Counted from the first letter of the stretch, positions 17,796-28,289 are shown. The stretch: 64,000 bases of DNA from Sphingobium terrigena (GCF_003591655.1 NZ_QVRA01000006.1:62001-126000), one strand, 5' to 3'. Made by a program: numbers and translations. Notes: generated from the sequence alone by a model not told the origin.

Positions 17796-18794
17796 ATGGC
17801 CAAAAAACCGCGCCCCGCCAAGCCGCGCGTCATCGTCACGCGACGCCTGCCCCCCAATGTGGAGGCGCGCATGGCCGAACTGTTCGACGCCAGCTTCAAT
17901 GTCGGTGATCAGCCGATGAGCCGCACCGAACTCGCCCGCGCCATGGCCCAGTGCGACGTGCTGGTCCCCTGCATCAGCGACCAGATCGACGCCACGCTGA
18001 TCGCCGCCGCACCCGACCGGCTGCAACTCCTCGCCAGCTTCGGCAGCGGCGTCGATCATATCGACCTGACCGCCGCCCGCGCCAAGGGCATCATCGTCAC
18101 CAACACGCCGGGCGTCCTGACCGAAGATACCGCCGACATGACGATGGCGCTGATCCTGTCGGTCCCCCGCCGCCTGGCCGAGGGGGAGAAGCTGGTGCGC
18201 AGCGGGCAGTGGCGCGGCTGGAGCCCGTCGGGGATGCTCGGCCACCGCATCGGCGGCAAGAAGCTGGGCATCATCGGCATGGGGCGTATTGGCCGGGCCG
18301 TCGCCCGCCGCGCCCGCGCCTTTGGCCTCACCATCGCCTATCACAACCGCCACCGCCTGCCGTTCGAGGTGGAGCAGGAACTGGAGGCCGAATGGATCGG
18401 CGACGTGGACGGCCTGCTCGCCGCCTGCGACATCGTGTCGATCCACTGCCCGCTCAATGCCGACACGCGCGGCCTGATCGACGCCCGGCGGATCGCGCTG
18501 ATGCGCCCCGACGCCTATCTCATCAACACCTCCCGCGCGGAAATCACCGACGAAGCCGCGCTGATCGCCGCGCTGGACGAAGGCCGGATCGCGGGCGCAG
18601 GCCTCGACGTTTACACCCACGAGCCAGCCGTCGATCCCCGCCTCTTCGCCCTCGCCAACGTCGTGCTGCTCCCGCACATGGGGTCCGCCACCTTCGAAGG
18701 CCGCGACGCCACCGGCGCGCGCGTCATCGCCAATATCCGCAGCTGGGTCGATGGCCACCGCCCGCCCAATCAGGTGCTGGAAGGCTGGGTCTGA
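17796..18794 (+). CDS. D-isomer 2-hydroxyacid dehydrogenase (glyoxylate/hydroxypyruvate reductase-like)
   Basis: NAD(P)-dependent reduction of a 2-keto acid, probably glyoxylate or hydroxypyruvate. 332 residues. The substrate region has LLASFGSGVDHIDL and TNTPGVLTEDTADM; the nucleotide-binding motif is LGIIGMGRIGRAVARRA; the catalytic Arg is in INTSRAEI, the Glu in YTHEPAVDPR and the His in LLPHMGSAT. The basic N-terminal start (MAKKPRPAKPRVIVTRRLP) has an acceptable GGGACATGG context. A 67-codon gene starts 4 bases after its stop. The exact substrate remains open. Confidence 0.92.
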   Translation: MAKKPRPAKPRVIVTRRLPPNVEARMAELFDASFNVGDQPMSRTELARAMAQCDVLVPCISDQIDATLIAAAPDRLQLLASFGSGVDHIDLTAARAKGIIVTNTPGVLTEDTADMTMALILSVPRRLAEGEKLVRSGQWRGWSPSGMLGHRIGGKKLGIIGMGRIGRAVARRARAFGLTIAYHNRHRLPFEVEQELEAEWIGDVDGLLAACDIVSIHCPLNADTRGLIDARRIALMRPDAYLINTSRAEITDEAALIAALDEGRIAGAGLDVYTHEPAVDPRLFALANVVLLPHMGSATFEGRDATGARVIANIRSWVDGHRPPNQVLEGWV

Positions 18795-18798
18795 CCGC

Positions 18799-19002
18799 GT
18801 GACAGAGGTTGGTGCAGCGGTGGACGAAACCGGGCGACTGGTCCGCGACGCCGCCGGTTTCCTGCTCCGGCGCGATTTGGGCGGCACCTACCGGCTGGTG
18901 CTGCTGCGCGTCCCTGTCGATCTGGTCGAAAAGCGGGTCCGGGTCCGCGGTTTTCACGCTGGCGACGGTATCGTCGAAGCGGACGGCGTCGCACCGGCCT
19001 GA
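18799..19002 (+). CDS. Small protein resembling DUF5818
   Basis: 67 residues from a GTG at 18799, four bases after the dehydrogenase stop, so probably translated by coupling. The sequence has the pattern of a short beta-barrel: GRLVRDAAGFLLRRD, then TYRLVLLRVPVDLVEKRVRV, then RGFHAGDGIVEADGV. This resembles the DUF5818 family of small sphingomonad proteins, whose function is unknown; I hold the family name loosely. An in-frame ATG at 18751 would overlap the dehydrogenase by 44 bases and is less likely. Confidence 0.6.
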   Translation: MTEVGAAVDETGRLVRDAAGFLLRRDLGGTYRLVLLRVPVDLVEKRVRVRGFHAGDGIVEADGVAPA

Positions 19003-19056
19003 TCCCCTCCCCCGATCCCCTTGCCAAACGCGCCGGGACGGGCGATCCCTTGGCCC

Positions 19057-20823
19057 ATGCGCACAATCATCGCCCTCCTCCTCGCCCCCCTCATCGCCAC
19101 CGCCACCCCCGCCCTGGCGCAGGCGCAAACGCCCCATGACATGCTGGCCAAAGTCCTGGACTATCATTGGGCCTGGTGGCTTTCGGTCCACCCCGTCGAT
19201 GCCACCGCGCGCGGCGTCCGCAGCTATGACGACCGCATCTATGATATTTCGCTGGCTGGCCGCGCCCAGCAGATCAAAGCCGAACAAGCCTTTGTCGCAC
19301 GGCTGGACGCAATCGCCGACACCGACCTCAATGCCACCGACCGCGTCAACCGCGCCGTCCTGCTCTGGATGCTGCGCGACGACATTGCCGGCGAAGCGCA
19401 TCCCGCCGAACGGCTGATGCTGTTCACAACCTATTATGGCTGGCATCAGGGCTTTGCCAGCATGGGCGACGGCCTGCCCTTCTACAATCGCGCCGACTAT
19501 GACAGCTATCTGAAGCGCCTCTCGCTCTACCCCCGGCAAAATGGCGATGCGCTGGCCATCACGCGGCAGGCGATCAAGGGCGGCTATGTTCAGCCCTGCT
19601 CGGTGCTGGGCAAATATGCCGCCACGATCAGCGGCATCGTCGCGGGCAAGCCGCAGGACACCCGCTTCTACGAACCCTTCACCCGCGCCAAACCCCGCGA
19701 CATCAGCGAAGCGGACTGGGCCGCGATGCAGGCCCGCGCCACCACGTTGATCCGCGATGTGATCGCGCCCGAATATGGCAAATGGCACGACCTGTTCGTG
19801 AAGGACTATCTGCCCGCCTGCCGCAAGAGCGACAGCGCCTCCACCCTGCCGGGCGGCGCAGGCTGGTATGCCAGCCGGGTCCGCGCCCACACCACCACCG
19901 ACCTGACGCCCGACCAGATCCACGCCATCGGCCTGTCCGAAGTCGCCCGCATCCGCGCCCGCATGGATGAGGTCGCGGCCAAGGCAGGCTATCCCAGCCG
20001 CGCCGCCTTCATCGCCCATCTGCGCACTGATCCGCGCTATTACGCCAAAACGCCGGAAGAATTGCTGCAAGTCGCCGCGCGTCAGGCCAAGGCGATTGAC
20101 GGCCTGCTGCCCCGCTATTTCGGCACCCTGCCCCGCCTGCCCTATGGTCTCAAACCCATCCCCGCCGCCGAAGCCGAAGGGACGACGACGGCCTATTATA
20201 TGCCCGGCTCCCCCGAAAGCGGCATTGCGGGCACGTACTACGTCAACACCTCGAAACTCGACCAGCGCCCCTTTTGGGAACTGCCCGCGCTGACCGCCCA
20301 TGAAGCGGTGCCGGGCCATCACAACCAGATCGCGCTGCAACAGGAATTGCCGCTGCCCCCGTTCCGCAAATATCTCGCGGGCTTCACCGCCTATGTCGAA
20401 GGCTGGGCGCTCTACACCGAATATCTGGGCGAGGAGATGGGCCTTTACGACACGCCCGAAAAGATGATGGGCCGCCTGTCCTACGAAATGTGGCGCGCCT
20501 GCCGTCTGGTGGTCGACACCGGCATCCATGCCAAGGGCTGGGACAAGGCGCGCGCCGTCGCCTTCATGAAGGAGAACAGCGCGCTGTCCGACGCCAATAT
20601 CGATGCGGAGGTCAACCGCTATATCAGCTGGCCGGGTCAGGCGCTGGGCTACAAGCTGGGCGAGATCAAAATCCGCGAATTGCGGGCCAAGGCGGAAGGC
20701 ACGCTCGGCCCGAAATTCGACCTGCGCGCCTTCCACGACGCGGTGCTGGCGCAGGGCGCGGTGCCGCTGACGGTGCTGGACAGCCAGATCGACGCCTGGA
20801 TCGCGACGCAGAAGGCGCGCTGA
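19057..20823 (+). CDS. Exported DUF885 metallohydrolase
   Basis: 588 residues from the ATG at 19057, starting with a signal peptide (MRTIIALLLAPLIATATPAL, cleavage near ALAQA). DUF885 proteins are large alpha-helical putative zinc peptidases; the hallmark HEAVPGHH motif is present in TAHEAVPGHHNQIALQ, with a downstream acidic ligand likely in YVEGWALYTEYLGEEMG. Also typical are PGSPESGIAGTYYVNTS and the C-terminal WPGQALGYKLGEIKI. Substrate unknown, probably peptides in the periplasm. Stands alone, followed by a repeat block. Confidence 0.88.
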   Translation: MRTIIALLLAPLIATATPALAQAQTPHDMLAKVLDYHWAWWLSVHPVDATARGVRSYDDRIYDISLAGRAQQIKAEQAFVARLDAIADTDLNATDRVNRAVLLWMLRDDIAGEAHPAERLMLFTTYYGWHQGFASMGDGLPFYNRADYDSYLKRLSLYPRQNGDALAITRQAIKGGYVQPCSVLGKYAATISGIVAGKPQDTRFYEPFTRAKPRDISEADWAAMQARATTLIRDVIAPEYGKWHDLFVKDYLPACRKSDSASTLPGGAGWYASRVRAHTTTDLTPDQIHAIGLSEVARIRARMDEVAAKAGYPSRAAFIAHLRTDPRYYAKTPEELLQVAARQAKAIDGLLPRYFGTLPRLPYGLKPIPAAEAEGTTTAYYMPGSPESGIAGTYYVNTSKLDQRPFWELPALTAHEAVPGHHNQIALQQELPLPPFRKYLAGFTAYVEGWALYTEYLGEEMGLYDTPEKMMGRLSYEMWRACRLVVDTGIHAKGWDKARAVAFMKENSALSDANIDAEVNRYISWPGQALGYKLGEIKIRELRAKAEGTLGPKFDLRAFHDAVLAQGAVPLTVLDSQIDAWIATQKAR

Positions 20824-21255
20824 CCGGCCAAAAACCCGGTGCTGCAATAATCCTCCCCTGCAAGGGGAGGGGGACCGCCGAAGGTGGTGGAGGGGTGTCG
20901 CCCTATCGATAGCAGAACACCCCTCCGTCTGACCTACGGTCAGCCACCGCCTTGCAGGCAGGGCTATCGCATATGCGCTGCCCCCTCCTTCATCGTCATG
21001 CTGAACTTGTTTCAGCATCCATTTCTCGTCTCCAGCCGCGGCTTCTGGGGCACGATGGATCCTGAAATAAATTCAGGATGACGTTTTAGGGATAACGAAA
21101 AGTCATCTGCCTCAAGCCTATTTTGCTGCGCTGCGGCGGCTTGCCAATTGGTGTCGGTTCAACTACCGGGGGCCGACAGCTCCCCAGACCGGGCATAAAG
21201 ATCGGCAAGTGGCGCTGCGCGTCGAATCCGTGCACTTTATGACGTTGGGGAAAAG
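20824..21255. repeat. Repeat-rich gap upstream of acnB
   Basis: Contains a CCTCCCCTGCAAGGGGAGG hairpin near 20851, a CACCCCTCC/GGAGGGGTG pair around 20890-20930, and a longer inverted element from about 20993 (CGTCATGCTGAACTTGTTTC) to 21082 (AATAAATTCAGGATGACG). Similar elements occur again in the acnB-acnA gap. The last 170 bases are acnB leader with no identifiable operator; GGGGAAAAG lies just before the acnB ATG. Confidence 0.8.
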
Positions 21256-24018
21256 ATGAGCATTTACCTGGATTATCTGGCCGAAATCGACAGCCGAAAG
21301 ACTCAGGGACTTGCGCCCAAGCCGATCGACGACGGTGTCCTGCTCAGCGAAATCATCACCCTCATCCAGGATGCGGCCAGCGAGCATCGCGCCGACGCGC
21401 TCAAATTCTTCATCTACAACACGCTGCCCGGCACGACGAGCGCAGCCGCTGCCAAGGCCGCGTTCCTCAAGCAGATCATCCTGGGCGACGTGACCGTCCC
21501 GGAAATCAGCCCGGCCTTCGCGCTCGAACTGCTCAGCCATATGAAGGGCGGCCCCTCGATCGGCGTGCTGCTCGACATCGCGCTGGGCGATGACGCCGCG
21601 ATCGCGGTTCAGGCGGGCGACGTCCTCAAGACCCAGTTCTTCCTCTATGACGCCGACATGTTCCGCCTGCGCGACGCCTATCTGGCGGGCAATCCGGTCG
21701 CGAAGGACGTGCTGGAAAGCTACGCCCAGGCCGAATTTTTCACCAAGCTCCCCGATGTCGAGGATGAGATCAAGGTCGTCACCTACATCGCTGGCGAAGG
21801 CGATATCTCGACCGACCTGCTCTCGCCGGGCAATCAGGCGCACTCGCGCTCCGACCGTGAACTGCACGGCCTGTGCATGATGACGCCGCAGGCGCAGCAG
21901 GAGATTGTGGCATTGAAGGCCCAGCATCCCGACAAGCGCGTCATGCTGATCGCTGAAAAGGGCACGATGGGCGTGGGCAGCTCGCGCATGTCCGGCGTCA
22001 ACAATGTGGCGCTGTGGACCGGCAAGCAGTCCAGCCCCTATGTGCCCTTCGTCAACTATGCCCCCGTCGTCGGCGGCACCAACGGCATCTCGCCCATCTT
22101 CGCGACCACCGTGGACGTGACCGGCGGCATCGGCATCAACCTCAAAAACTGGGTCAAGATGACCGGCCCGGATGGCAAGGCCATCCTCAACAATGATGGC
22201 AATCCGGTGCTGGAGGAAACATTCTCCGTCGCGACCGGCACGGTCCTCAAGATCGACGTCAAGAACAAGAAGCTGACCGACGAAGCGGGCAATGAACTGG
22301 TCGATGTCGCCTCTGCCTTCACCCCGCAAAAGATGGAATTCATGAAGGCGGGCAGCAGCTACGCCATCGTGTTCGGCAAGAAGCTCCAGACCTTCGCCGC
22401 CGAAACGCTGGGCGTCGAAGCGCCCTTGGTGTTCGCGCCGAACAAGGAAATTTCGGTCGAGGGTCAGGGTCTCACCGCGGTCGAAAAAATCTTCAACCGC
22501 AACGCCGTTGGCGTCACGCCGGGCAAGGTGCTGCACGCAGGGTCAGATGTCCGCGTCACCGTGAACATCGTGGGTTCGCAGGACACGACCGGCCTGATGA
22601 CCGCGCAGGAACTCGAAGCGATGGCGGCCACCGTCATCTCGCCGCTGGTCGACGGTGCCTATCAGTCGGGCTGTCACACCGCATCGGTCTGGGACAAGAA
22701 GGCGCAGGCCAATATCCCCAAGCTCATGTCCTTCATGAACAATTTTGGCCTCATCACCGCGCGCGACCCCAAGGGCCGCTATCATGCGATGACCGACGTC
22801 ATTCACAAGGTGCTGAACGACATCACCGTGGACGACTGGGCGATCATCATCGGCGGCGACAGCCACACCCGCATGTCAAAGGGCGTTGCCTTCGGCGCGG
22901 ACTCCGGCACGGTTGCACTGGCGCTGGCGACGGGCGAAGCGACCATGCCCATCCCGCAGTCGGTCAAGGTCAGCTTCAAGGGCCAGATGCTGCCCTATAT
23001 GGACTTCCGCGACGTCGTCCACGCAACCCAGGCGCAGATGCTCGCCCAGTTCGGCGAAAATGTGTTCCAGGGCCGCATCATCGAAGTCCATATCGGCACG
23101 CTGCTCGCCGATCAGGCCTTCACCTTCACCGACTGGACGGCCGAAATGAAGGCCAAGGCGTCGATCTGCATCTCACAGGACGAAACGCTGATCGAATCGC
23201 TGGAAATCGCCAAGTCGCGCATCCAGATCATGATCGACAAGGGCATGGAAAATGCCGCCGGCACGCTGCAAGGCCTGATCAACAAGGCCGACGCGCGGAT
23301 CGCGGAAATCCGTTCGGGCGTGAAGCCCGCGCTGGCGCCCGACCCCAACGCCAAATATTTTGCCGAGGTCGTGGTCGATCTCGACCTGATCAACGAACCG
23401 ATGATCGCCGACCCGGACGTCAACAATGCCGACGTCTCCAAGCGCTACACCCACGACACCATCCGCCCCGTTTCCTATTATGGCGGCACCAAGAAGGTCG
23501 ATCTGGGCTTCATCGGTTCGTGCATGGTGCATAAGGGCGACATGAAAATCCTGGCCCAGATGCTCAAAAATATCGAAGCCAGCGAAGGCAAGGTCGAGTT
23601 CAAGGCACCGCTGGTCGTCGCCCCGCCCACCTACAACATCGTCGATGAGCTGAAGGCCGAAGGCGACTGGGACGTGCTGAAAAAATATGCCGGCTTCGAA
23701 TTTGACGATGTCGCCCCCAAGAGCGCGGCCCGCACCAGCTATGAGAATATGCTGTATCTCGAACGTCCCGGCTGCAACCTGTGCATGGGCAATCAGGAAA
23801 AGGCCGCCAAGGGCGACACGGTCATGGCCACCTCGACCCGCCTGTTCCAGGGCCGCGTGGTGGAAGATACGGACGAGAAAAAGGGTGAATCGCTGCTCGC
23901 CTCGACCCCGGTCGTCGTTCTGTCGACCATCCTTGGCCGCACGCCCAGCATGGATGAATATAAGAGCGCCGTCGTCGGCATCGACCTGACCAAGTTCGCG
24001 CCGCCCGTGGCGCACTGA
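21256..24018 (+). CDS. acnB: Aconitate hydratase B / 2-methylisocitrate dehydratase
   Basis: Interconverts citrate and isocitrate in the TCA cycle; AcnB-type enzymes also dehydrate 2-methylisocitrate. 920 residues. The N-terminal helical domain (MSIYLDYLAEIDSRKTQG) and early swivel domain (KGTMGVGSSRMSGVNN) are specific to the AcnB order. The three Fe-S cysteines are in FIGSCMVHKGD and RPGCNLCMGNQEKAAKGD; the active-site histidine region is IIGGDSHTRMSKGV. Followed 466 bases later by acnA on the same strand, so this genome carries both isoforms side by side. Confidence 0.95.
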   Translation: MSIYLDYLAEIDSRKTQGLAPKPIDDGVLLSEIITLIQDAASEHRADALKFFIYNTLPGTTSAAAAKAAFLKQIILGDVTVPEISPAFALELLSHMKGGPSIGVLLDIALGDDAAIAVQAGDVLKTQFFLYDADMFRLRDAYLAGNPVAKDVLESYAQAEFFTKLPDVEDEIKVVTYIAGEGDISTDLLSPGNQAHSRSDRELHGLCMMTPQAQQEIVALKAQHPDKRVMLIAEKGTMGVGSSRMSGVNNVALWTGKQSSPYVPFVNYAPVVGGTNGISPIFATTVDVTGGIGINLKNWVKMTGPDGKAILNNDGNPVLEETFSVATGTVLKIDVKNKKLTDEAGNELVDVASAFTPQKMEFMKAGSSYAIVFGKKLQTFAAETLGVEAPLVFAPNKEISVEGQGLTAVEKIFNRNAVGVTPGKVLHAGSDVRVTVNIVGSQDTTGLMTAQELEAMAATVISPLVDGAYQSGCHTASVWDKKAQANIPKLMSFMNNFGLITARDPKGRYHAMTDVIHKVLNDITVDDWAIIIGGDSHTRMSKGVAFGADSGTVALALATGEATMPIPQSVKVSFKGQMLPYMDFRDVVHATQAQMLAQFGENVFQGRIIEVHIGTLLADQAFTFTDWTAEMKAKASICISQDETLIESLEIAKSRIQIMIDKGMENAAGTLQGLINKADARIAEIRSGVKPALAPDPNAKYFAEVVVDLDLINEPMIADPDVNNADVSKRYTHDTIRPVSYYGGTKKVDLGFIGSCMVHKGDMKILAQMLKNIEASEGKVEFKAPLVVAPPTYNIVDELKAEGDWDVLKKYAGFEFDDVAPKSAARTSYENMLYLERPGCNLCMGNQEKAAKGDTVMATSTRLFQGRVVEDTDEKKGESLLASTPVVVLSTILGRTPSMDEYKSAVVGIDLTKFAPPVAH

Positions 24019-24484
24019 TCCGGGGGCTGACAGACAATCCTCCCCTGCAGGGGGAGGTGTCGGCACGAAGTGCTGACACCTCCCCTTAAAGACAGGGGAA
24101 CCGCCCCCTCCTTCATCGTCACCCTGAACTTGTTTCAGGGTCCATTTCTCCAGCTCAAGCGGCTGTTCGTGACGAGAAATGGATGCTGAAATAAATTCAG
24201 CATGACGAAGTAAAATGATGTCCGGCTCATATGCGATAGCCCTACCCACAAGGGGGAGGATCGGCTTTGTTGAGCACGCCAATGATGCGGCACTCGGCAA
24301 TCCTCTGGCGACGGGCGACGCCCGATCTCACCTGCCGCGCAAACATGCCCCTTGGCCGACCGACCAATTGATTTGCCGCCCGCAATGCCTATCTCCCTGC
24401 TACATCGGGACATAGCTGCTTCGACCCATGGTCCATGCGTTACCCGCTCGACCGGGGGAAGCTACCGCGAGGAGACGCACTTTC
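24019..24484. repeat. Repeat-bearing gap between acnB and acnA
   Basis: 24037-24100 holds CCTCCCCTGCAGGGGGAGG, then GGTGTCGGCAC facing GTGCTGACACC. 24115-24208 holds CCTGAACTTGTTTCAGGGTC, ATTTCTC and opposing GAGAAAT and AATAAATTCAGCATGACG. The remaining 24209-24484 is acnA leader, ending in a strong ribosome site (GAGGAGA, about 9 bases before the ATG). I see no riboswitch-like structure. Confidence 0.8.
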
Positions 24485-27154
24485 ATGACCGCCATCGGAC
24501 AGGACACACTCGGCACGCGCGACATATTGCAAGTCGACGGCAAGGACATCGCCTTTTACTCGCTCAAAAAAGCCGCGGCGAAGCTGGGCGATGTGTCGCG
24601 CCTGCCCTTCTCGATGAAGGTGCTGCTCGAAAACCTGCTCCGCTTTGAAGATGGCGTCACCGTCACGGTCGAGGACATAAAGGCGATCATCGATTGGCAG
24701 AAGGACAGGGGCAAAGCAGAGCGCGAAATCCAATATCGCCCCGCCCGCGTGCTGTTGCAGGACTTCACCGGCGTCCCCTGCGTCGTCGATCTCGCCGCGA
24801 TGCGCGACGCGATGAACGCGCTGGGTGCCGACGCCAGCAAGATCAACCCGCAAGTCCCCGTCCACCTCGTCATCGACCATAGCGTCATGGTCGATGAATT
24901 CGGCACGCCCAAGGCGTTCGAGCAGAATGTGGAAATCGAATATCAGCGCAATATGGAGCGCTACGACTTTCTGAAATGGGGCAGCAAGTCCCTCGCCAAT
25001 TTCTACGCCGTCCCGCCCGGCACCGGCATCTGCCATCAGGTCAATCTGGAAAATATCGCGCAGGCCGTCTGGTCGTCGGTCGATGCCGACGGCAAGCTGG
25101 TTGCCTATCCCGACACCTGCGTCGGCACCGACAGCCACACCACCATGATCAATGGCCTCGGCGTCCTTGGCTGGGGCGTGGGCGGCATTGAGGCGGAAGC
25201 CGCGATGCTCGGCCAGCCCGTTTCCATGCTCATCCCCGAAGTCGTGGGCTTCAAATTCACTGGCGAGTTGCAGGAAGGCGTGACCGCCACCGACCTCGTC
25301 CTCACCGCGACCCAGATGCTGCGCGCGCGCGGCGTAGTCGGTCGCTTCGTCGAATATTTCGGCCCCGGCCTCGCCAGCCTGTCGCTCGCAGACCGCGCGA
25401 CGCTCGCCAATATGGCCCCTGAATATGGCGCGACCTGCGGCTTCTTCGGCATTGACGACAAGACGCTCGACTATATGCGCCTGACCGGCCGCAGCGACGA
25501 TAACATCGCGCTGGTCGAAGCCTATGCGAAGGAACAGGGCTTCTGGATCGACCCGTTGGCCGACCTGGTATTCACGGACACGCTGGAACTGGACCTTGCC
25601 ACCGTCGTCCCCAGCCTGGCCGGTCCCAAGCGCCCGCAAGACCGCGTCTCGCTGCCGCAGGTCGATGACGTATTCAACGCCGACCTCATCAACACCTACA
25701 AGAAGGCGCAGCAGCGCGTGCCGGTAGAGGGCAAGGATTTCGACATTGGCGATGGCGACGTCACCATCGCCGCGATCACCAGTTGCACCAACACGTCCAA
25801 CCCCGGCGTCATGGTCGCCGCGGGCCTCGTCGCCAAGAAAGCCAACGAACTCGGCCTCAAGCCCAAGCCCTGGGTCAAGACATCGCTCGCCCCCGGCAGT
25901 CAGGTCGTCACCGACTATCTGGAGCGCGCGGGTCTGCAATCGCATCTCGACGCCATCGGCTTCAACCTGGTCGGCTATGGCTGCACCACCTGCATCGGCA
26001 ATAGCGGCCCGCTGGCCCCGCCGATCAGCGCGGCGATCAACGACAACGGCCTGGTCGCTGCCGCCGTCATCTCCGGTAACCGCAACTTCGAAGGCCGCGT
26101 CTCGCCCGACGTGCGCGCCAATTTCCTCGCCAGCCCGCCGCTGGTCGTCGCCTATGCGCTCAAAGGCACGGTGATCGAGGATTTCATCACCACGCCCATC
26201 GGCGTCAGCAACGCAGGCAACGACGTCTATCTCAAAGACATCTGGCCCACCAATGACGAGGTCGCATCGACCATGGCGGGCTGCATGGACCGCGCCATGT
26301 TCCAGGCGCGCTACGCCAATGTCTATAAGGGCGACGCCCACTGGCAGGCGATCGACGTCACCGGCAGCGACACCTATAGCTGGCGCGCAGGCTCCACCTA
26401 TGTCGCCAACCCGCCCTATTTCGAAGGGCTGAGCATGACTCCGGCACCGGTCACCGACATCATCGAGGCCAAACCCCTGGCCATCTTCGGCGACTCGATC
26501 ACCACCGACCACATCTCGCCCGCAGGCTCGATCAAGGCGTCCAGCCCCGCAGGCAAGTGGCTGTCCGAGCATCAGGTCGCGCAGGCCGATTATAACAGCT
26601 ATGGCGCGCGGCGCGGCCATCATGAAGTCATGATGCGCGGCACCTTCGCCAATATCCGCATCAAAAATCTCATGCTGGACGGCGTCGAAGGCGGCATGAC
26701 CCGCTACAAGGGCGAAACCCTGCCCATCTATGACGCGGCGATGAAGCATAAGGCCGACGGCACCCCGCTGGTCGTGATCGGGGGCAAGGAATATGGCACC
26801 GGCTCCTCACGCGACTGGGCGGCCAAGGGCACCAACCTGCTCGGCGTCCGTTCGGTCATCGTCGAAAGTTTCGAGCGTATCCACCGCTCCAACCTTGTCG
26901 GCATGGGCGTGCTGCCGCTCCAGTTCAAAAATGGCGACACGCGCGATACGCTGGGCCTGACCGGCGATGAAAGCTTCACCATCACCGGTGTCGCGGACCT
27001 GAAGCCGCGTCAGGATGTCGAGGTCGCCGTGACCCGCGCCGACGGATCGACCTTCACCTTCACCGCGCTCTGCCGGATCGATACGATCAACGAGCTGGAA
27101 TATTTTCTGAACGGCGGCATCCTCCAATATGTGCTGCGCAAGCTGGCCGCTTGA
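24485..27154 (+). CDS. acnA: Aconitate hydratase A
   Basis: Monomeric aconitase of the AcnA/IRP type, 889 residues from the ATG at 24485, preceded by GAGGAGA. Typical motifs: [36 protein letters not shown], the first Fe-S cysteine in [13 protein letters not shown], the pair in [12 protein letters not shown], and [10 protein letters not shown] in the C-terminal swivel domain. In bacteria with both forms AcnA tends to be the stress-stable isoform and AcnB the main TCA enzyme; that division is known for E. coli and assumed here. A hairpin terminator follows. Confidence 0.96.
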   Translation: MTAIGQDTLGTRDILQVDGKDIAFYSLKKAAAKLGDVSRLPFSMKVLLENLLRFEDGVTVTVEDIKAIIDWQKDRGKAEREIQYRPARVLLQDFTGVPCVVDLAAMRDAMNALGADASKINPQVPVHLVIDHSVMVDEFGTPKAFEQNVEIEYQRNMERYDFLKWGSKSLANFYAVPPGTGICHQVNLENIAQAVWSSVDADGKLVAYPDTCVGTDSHTTMINGLGVLGWGVGGIEAEAAMLGQPVSMLIPEVVGFKFTGELQEGVTATDLVLTATQMLRARGVVGRFVEYFGPGLASLSLADRATLANMAPEYGATCGFFGIDDKTLDYMRLTGRSDDNIALVEAYAKEQGFWIDPLADLVFTDTLELDLATVVPSLAGPKRPQDRVSLPQVDDVFNADLINTYKKAQQRVPVEGKDFDIGDGDVTIAAITSCTNTSNPGVMVAAGLVAKKANELGLKPKPWVKTSLAPGSQVVTDYLERAGLQSHLDAIGFNLVGYGCTTCIGNSGPLAPPISAAINDNGLVAAAVISGNRNFEGRVSPDVRANFLASPPLVVAYALKGTVIEDFITTPIGVSNAGNDVYLKDIWPTNDEVASTMAGCMDRAMFQARYANVYKGDAHWQAIDVTGSDTYSWRAGSTYVANPPYFEGLSMTPAPVTDIIEAKPLAIFGDSITTDHISPAGSIKASSPAGKWLSEHQVAQADYNSYGARRGHHEVMMRGTFANIRIKNLMLDGVEGGMTRYKGETLPIYDAAMKHKADGTPLVVIGGKEYGTGSSRDWAAKGTNLLGVRSVIVESFERIHRSNLVGMGVLPLQFKNGDTRDTLGLTGDESFTITGVADLKPRQDVEVAVTRADGSTFTFTALCRIDTINELEYFLNGGILQYVLRKLAA

Positions 27155-27180
27155 TCGCGCCATAGGCTAGGCTAAGGCAG

Positions 27181-27212
27181 AAGGGCGCTTCCCACTGGGC
27201 GGCGCCCTTTTT
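27181..27212 (+). terminator. Rho-independent terminator after acnA
   Basis: AAGGGCGC at 27181-27188 pairs with GCGCCCTT at 27202-27209 and runs into TTTTT. It ends 16 bases before the next small gene, separating it from acnA. Confidence 0.85.
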
Positions 27213-27228
27213 CCTGTCAGGGGCAGCG

Positions 27229-27486
27229 ATGAACATCTTGGTTGAAATCGTCGGCTGGACCGGCGCGCTGCTCGTTCTCGGCGCGTATCTGGGCGTATCG
27301 AGCGGGCGTCTGACTGGAGAGTCGGCGGCGTTCCAATGGCTCAACGCACTGGGCGCGGCCTTCTTCGTCCTCAACACATGGTGGCACGGCGCGATTCCGT
27401 CCATGGTCCTCAACATCATCTGGAGCGGAATCGGCTTCGTCGCGCTGTGGCGGATCGCCCGGCGGGATCGGGGCGTACGCGAATAG
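27229..27486 (+). CDS. CBU_0592-like small membrane protein
   Basis: 85 residues with three hydrophobic helices: VEIVGWTGALLVLGAYLGV, FQWLNALGAAFFVLNTWW and MVLNIIWSGIGFVALWRIA. The order GWTGALLVLGAY...LNALGA...NIIWS matches a family of small bacterial membrane proteins annotated as CBU_0592-like, of unknown function. Ribosome site AGGGGCAG lies about 7 bases before the ATG. It begins shortly after the acnA terminator, so has its own promoter or depends on read-through; followed 70 bases later by an amidotransferase. Confidence 0.75.
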   Translation: MNILVEIVGWTGALLVLGAYLGVSSGRLTGESAAFQWLNALGAAFFVLNTWWHGAIPSMVLNIIWSGIGFVALWRIARRDRGVRE

Positions 27487-27556
27487 GTCCGTTTTCCCGC
27501 CCCCAAGAAAGGCTGGGCTGGCGGGCGTTCTTCACCTTGGCTAGCATCCCCGCACA

Positions 27557-28258
27557 ATGAAAAGAGCGCTCATCGTCCGCCATGTTCCCCGCGAAGGGGC
27601 CGCGGGATATCTCCAGCCGATCGAAGCGGCGGGCTATCATATCGACCGGGTCGATGTGGCCAGCCCGGATTTTGCCGGCGTCGACCTATGCGAACCGGAC
27701 CTGCTGATCATGATGGGCGGGCCGATGGGCGTCTATGAGGCCGACATCCACCCCTGGATTCCGTTGCAGATCGACAAGCTCGCAGCGCGGCTGGACCGCG
27801 ACCGGCCGACGCTGGGCGTGTGCCTGGGCAGCCAGATGATTGCCGCGGCGCTCGGCGCACCGGTCTATCCGGGCGGGCGGATGGAACTGGGCTTTGCGCC
27901 AGTCTCGGTCAATCCCACCGGCGCGCAGTCCCCGCTCCGCCATGTCGATGGCGTCCCGGTGCTGCACTGGCACAGCGACACGTTCGACCTGCCCGATGGC
28001 GTCGATCTGCTCGCCTCCACCGATCTCTACGCCCATCAGGCCTTCTGCCGCGGCCCCAATCTGCTGGCGCTGCAATTCCACGCCGAAATGGGTGAGGATG
28101 CGCGCTTCGACGAATGGCTGACCCATTTCTGGGCCGATCTGGACGTGGCGGGCCAGTGCGGCATCGCCCTGCGGCAGGACCATGACGATCACGGCCCCGG
28201 CGCTGTGGCGGCGGGCCGGGCGATGATCGGCGAATGGCTGGCAGGTGTGGAGGCTTAG
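27557..28258 (+). CDS. Class I glutamine amidotransferase-like protein
   Basis: 233 residues with a GATase1 fold. The nucleophile cysteine is in LGVCLGSQMIAAALG, and the catalytic histidine in LLALQFHAEMG; LLIMMGGPMGVYEAD is the oxyanion region. Stand-alone proteins of this kind (GuaA-like or YfeJ-like) act on gamma-glutamyl substrates or supply ammonia to a partner not seen here. No synthetase domain is fused or adjacent, so the substrate is open. Confidence 0.87.
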   Translation: MKRALIVRHVPREGAAGYLQPIEAAGYHIDRVDVASPDFAGVDLCEPDLLIMMGGPMGVYEADIHPWIPLQIDKLAARLDRDRPTLGVCLGSQMIAAALGAPVYPGGRMELGFAPVSVNPTGAQSPLRHVDGVPVLHWHSDTFDLPDGVDLLASTDLYAHQAFCRGPNLLALQFHAEMGEDARFDEWLTHFWADLDVAGQCGIALRQDHDDHGPGAVAAGRAMIGEWLAGVEA

Positions 28259-28289
28259 ATTGCGATGCCTTTAGGTTGACCCACCACCT

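Noticed and set aside
24440-26749. 769-codon minus-strand frame
   Set aside because: Antisense shadow of acnA; no plausible domains despite its length.
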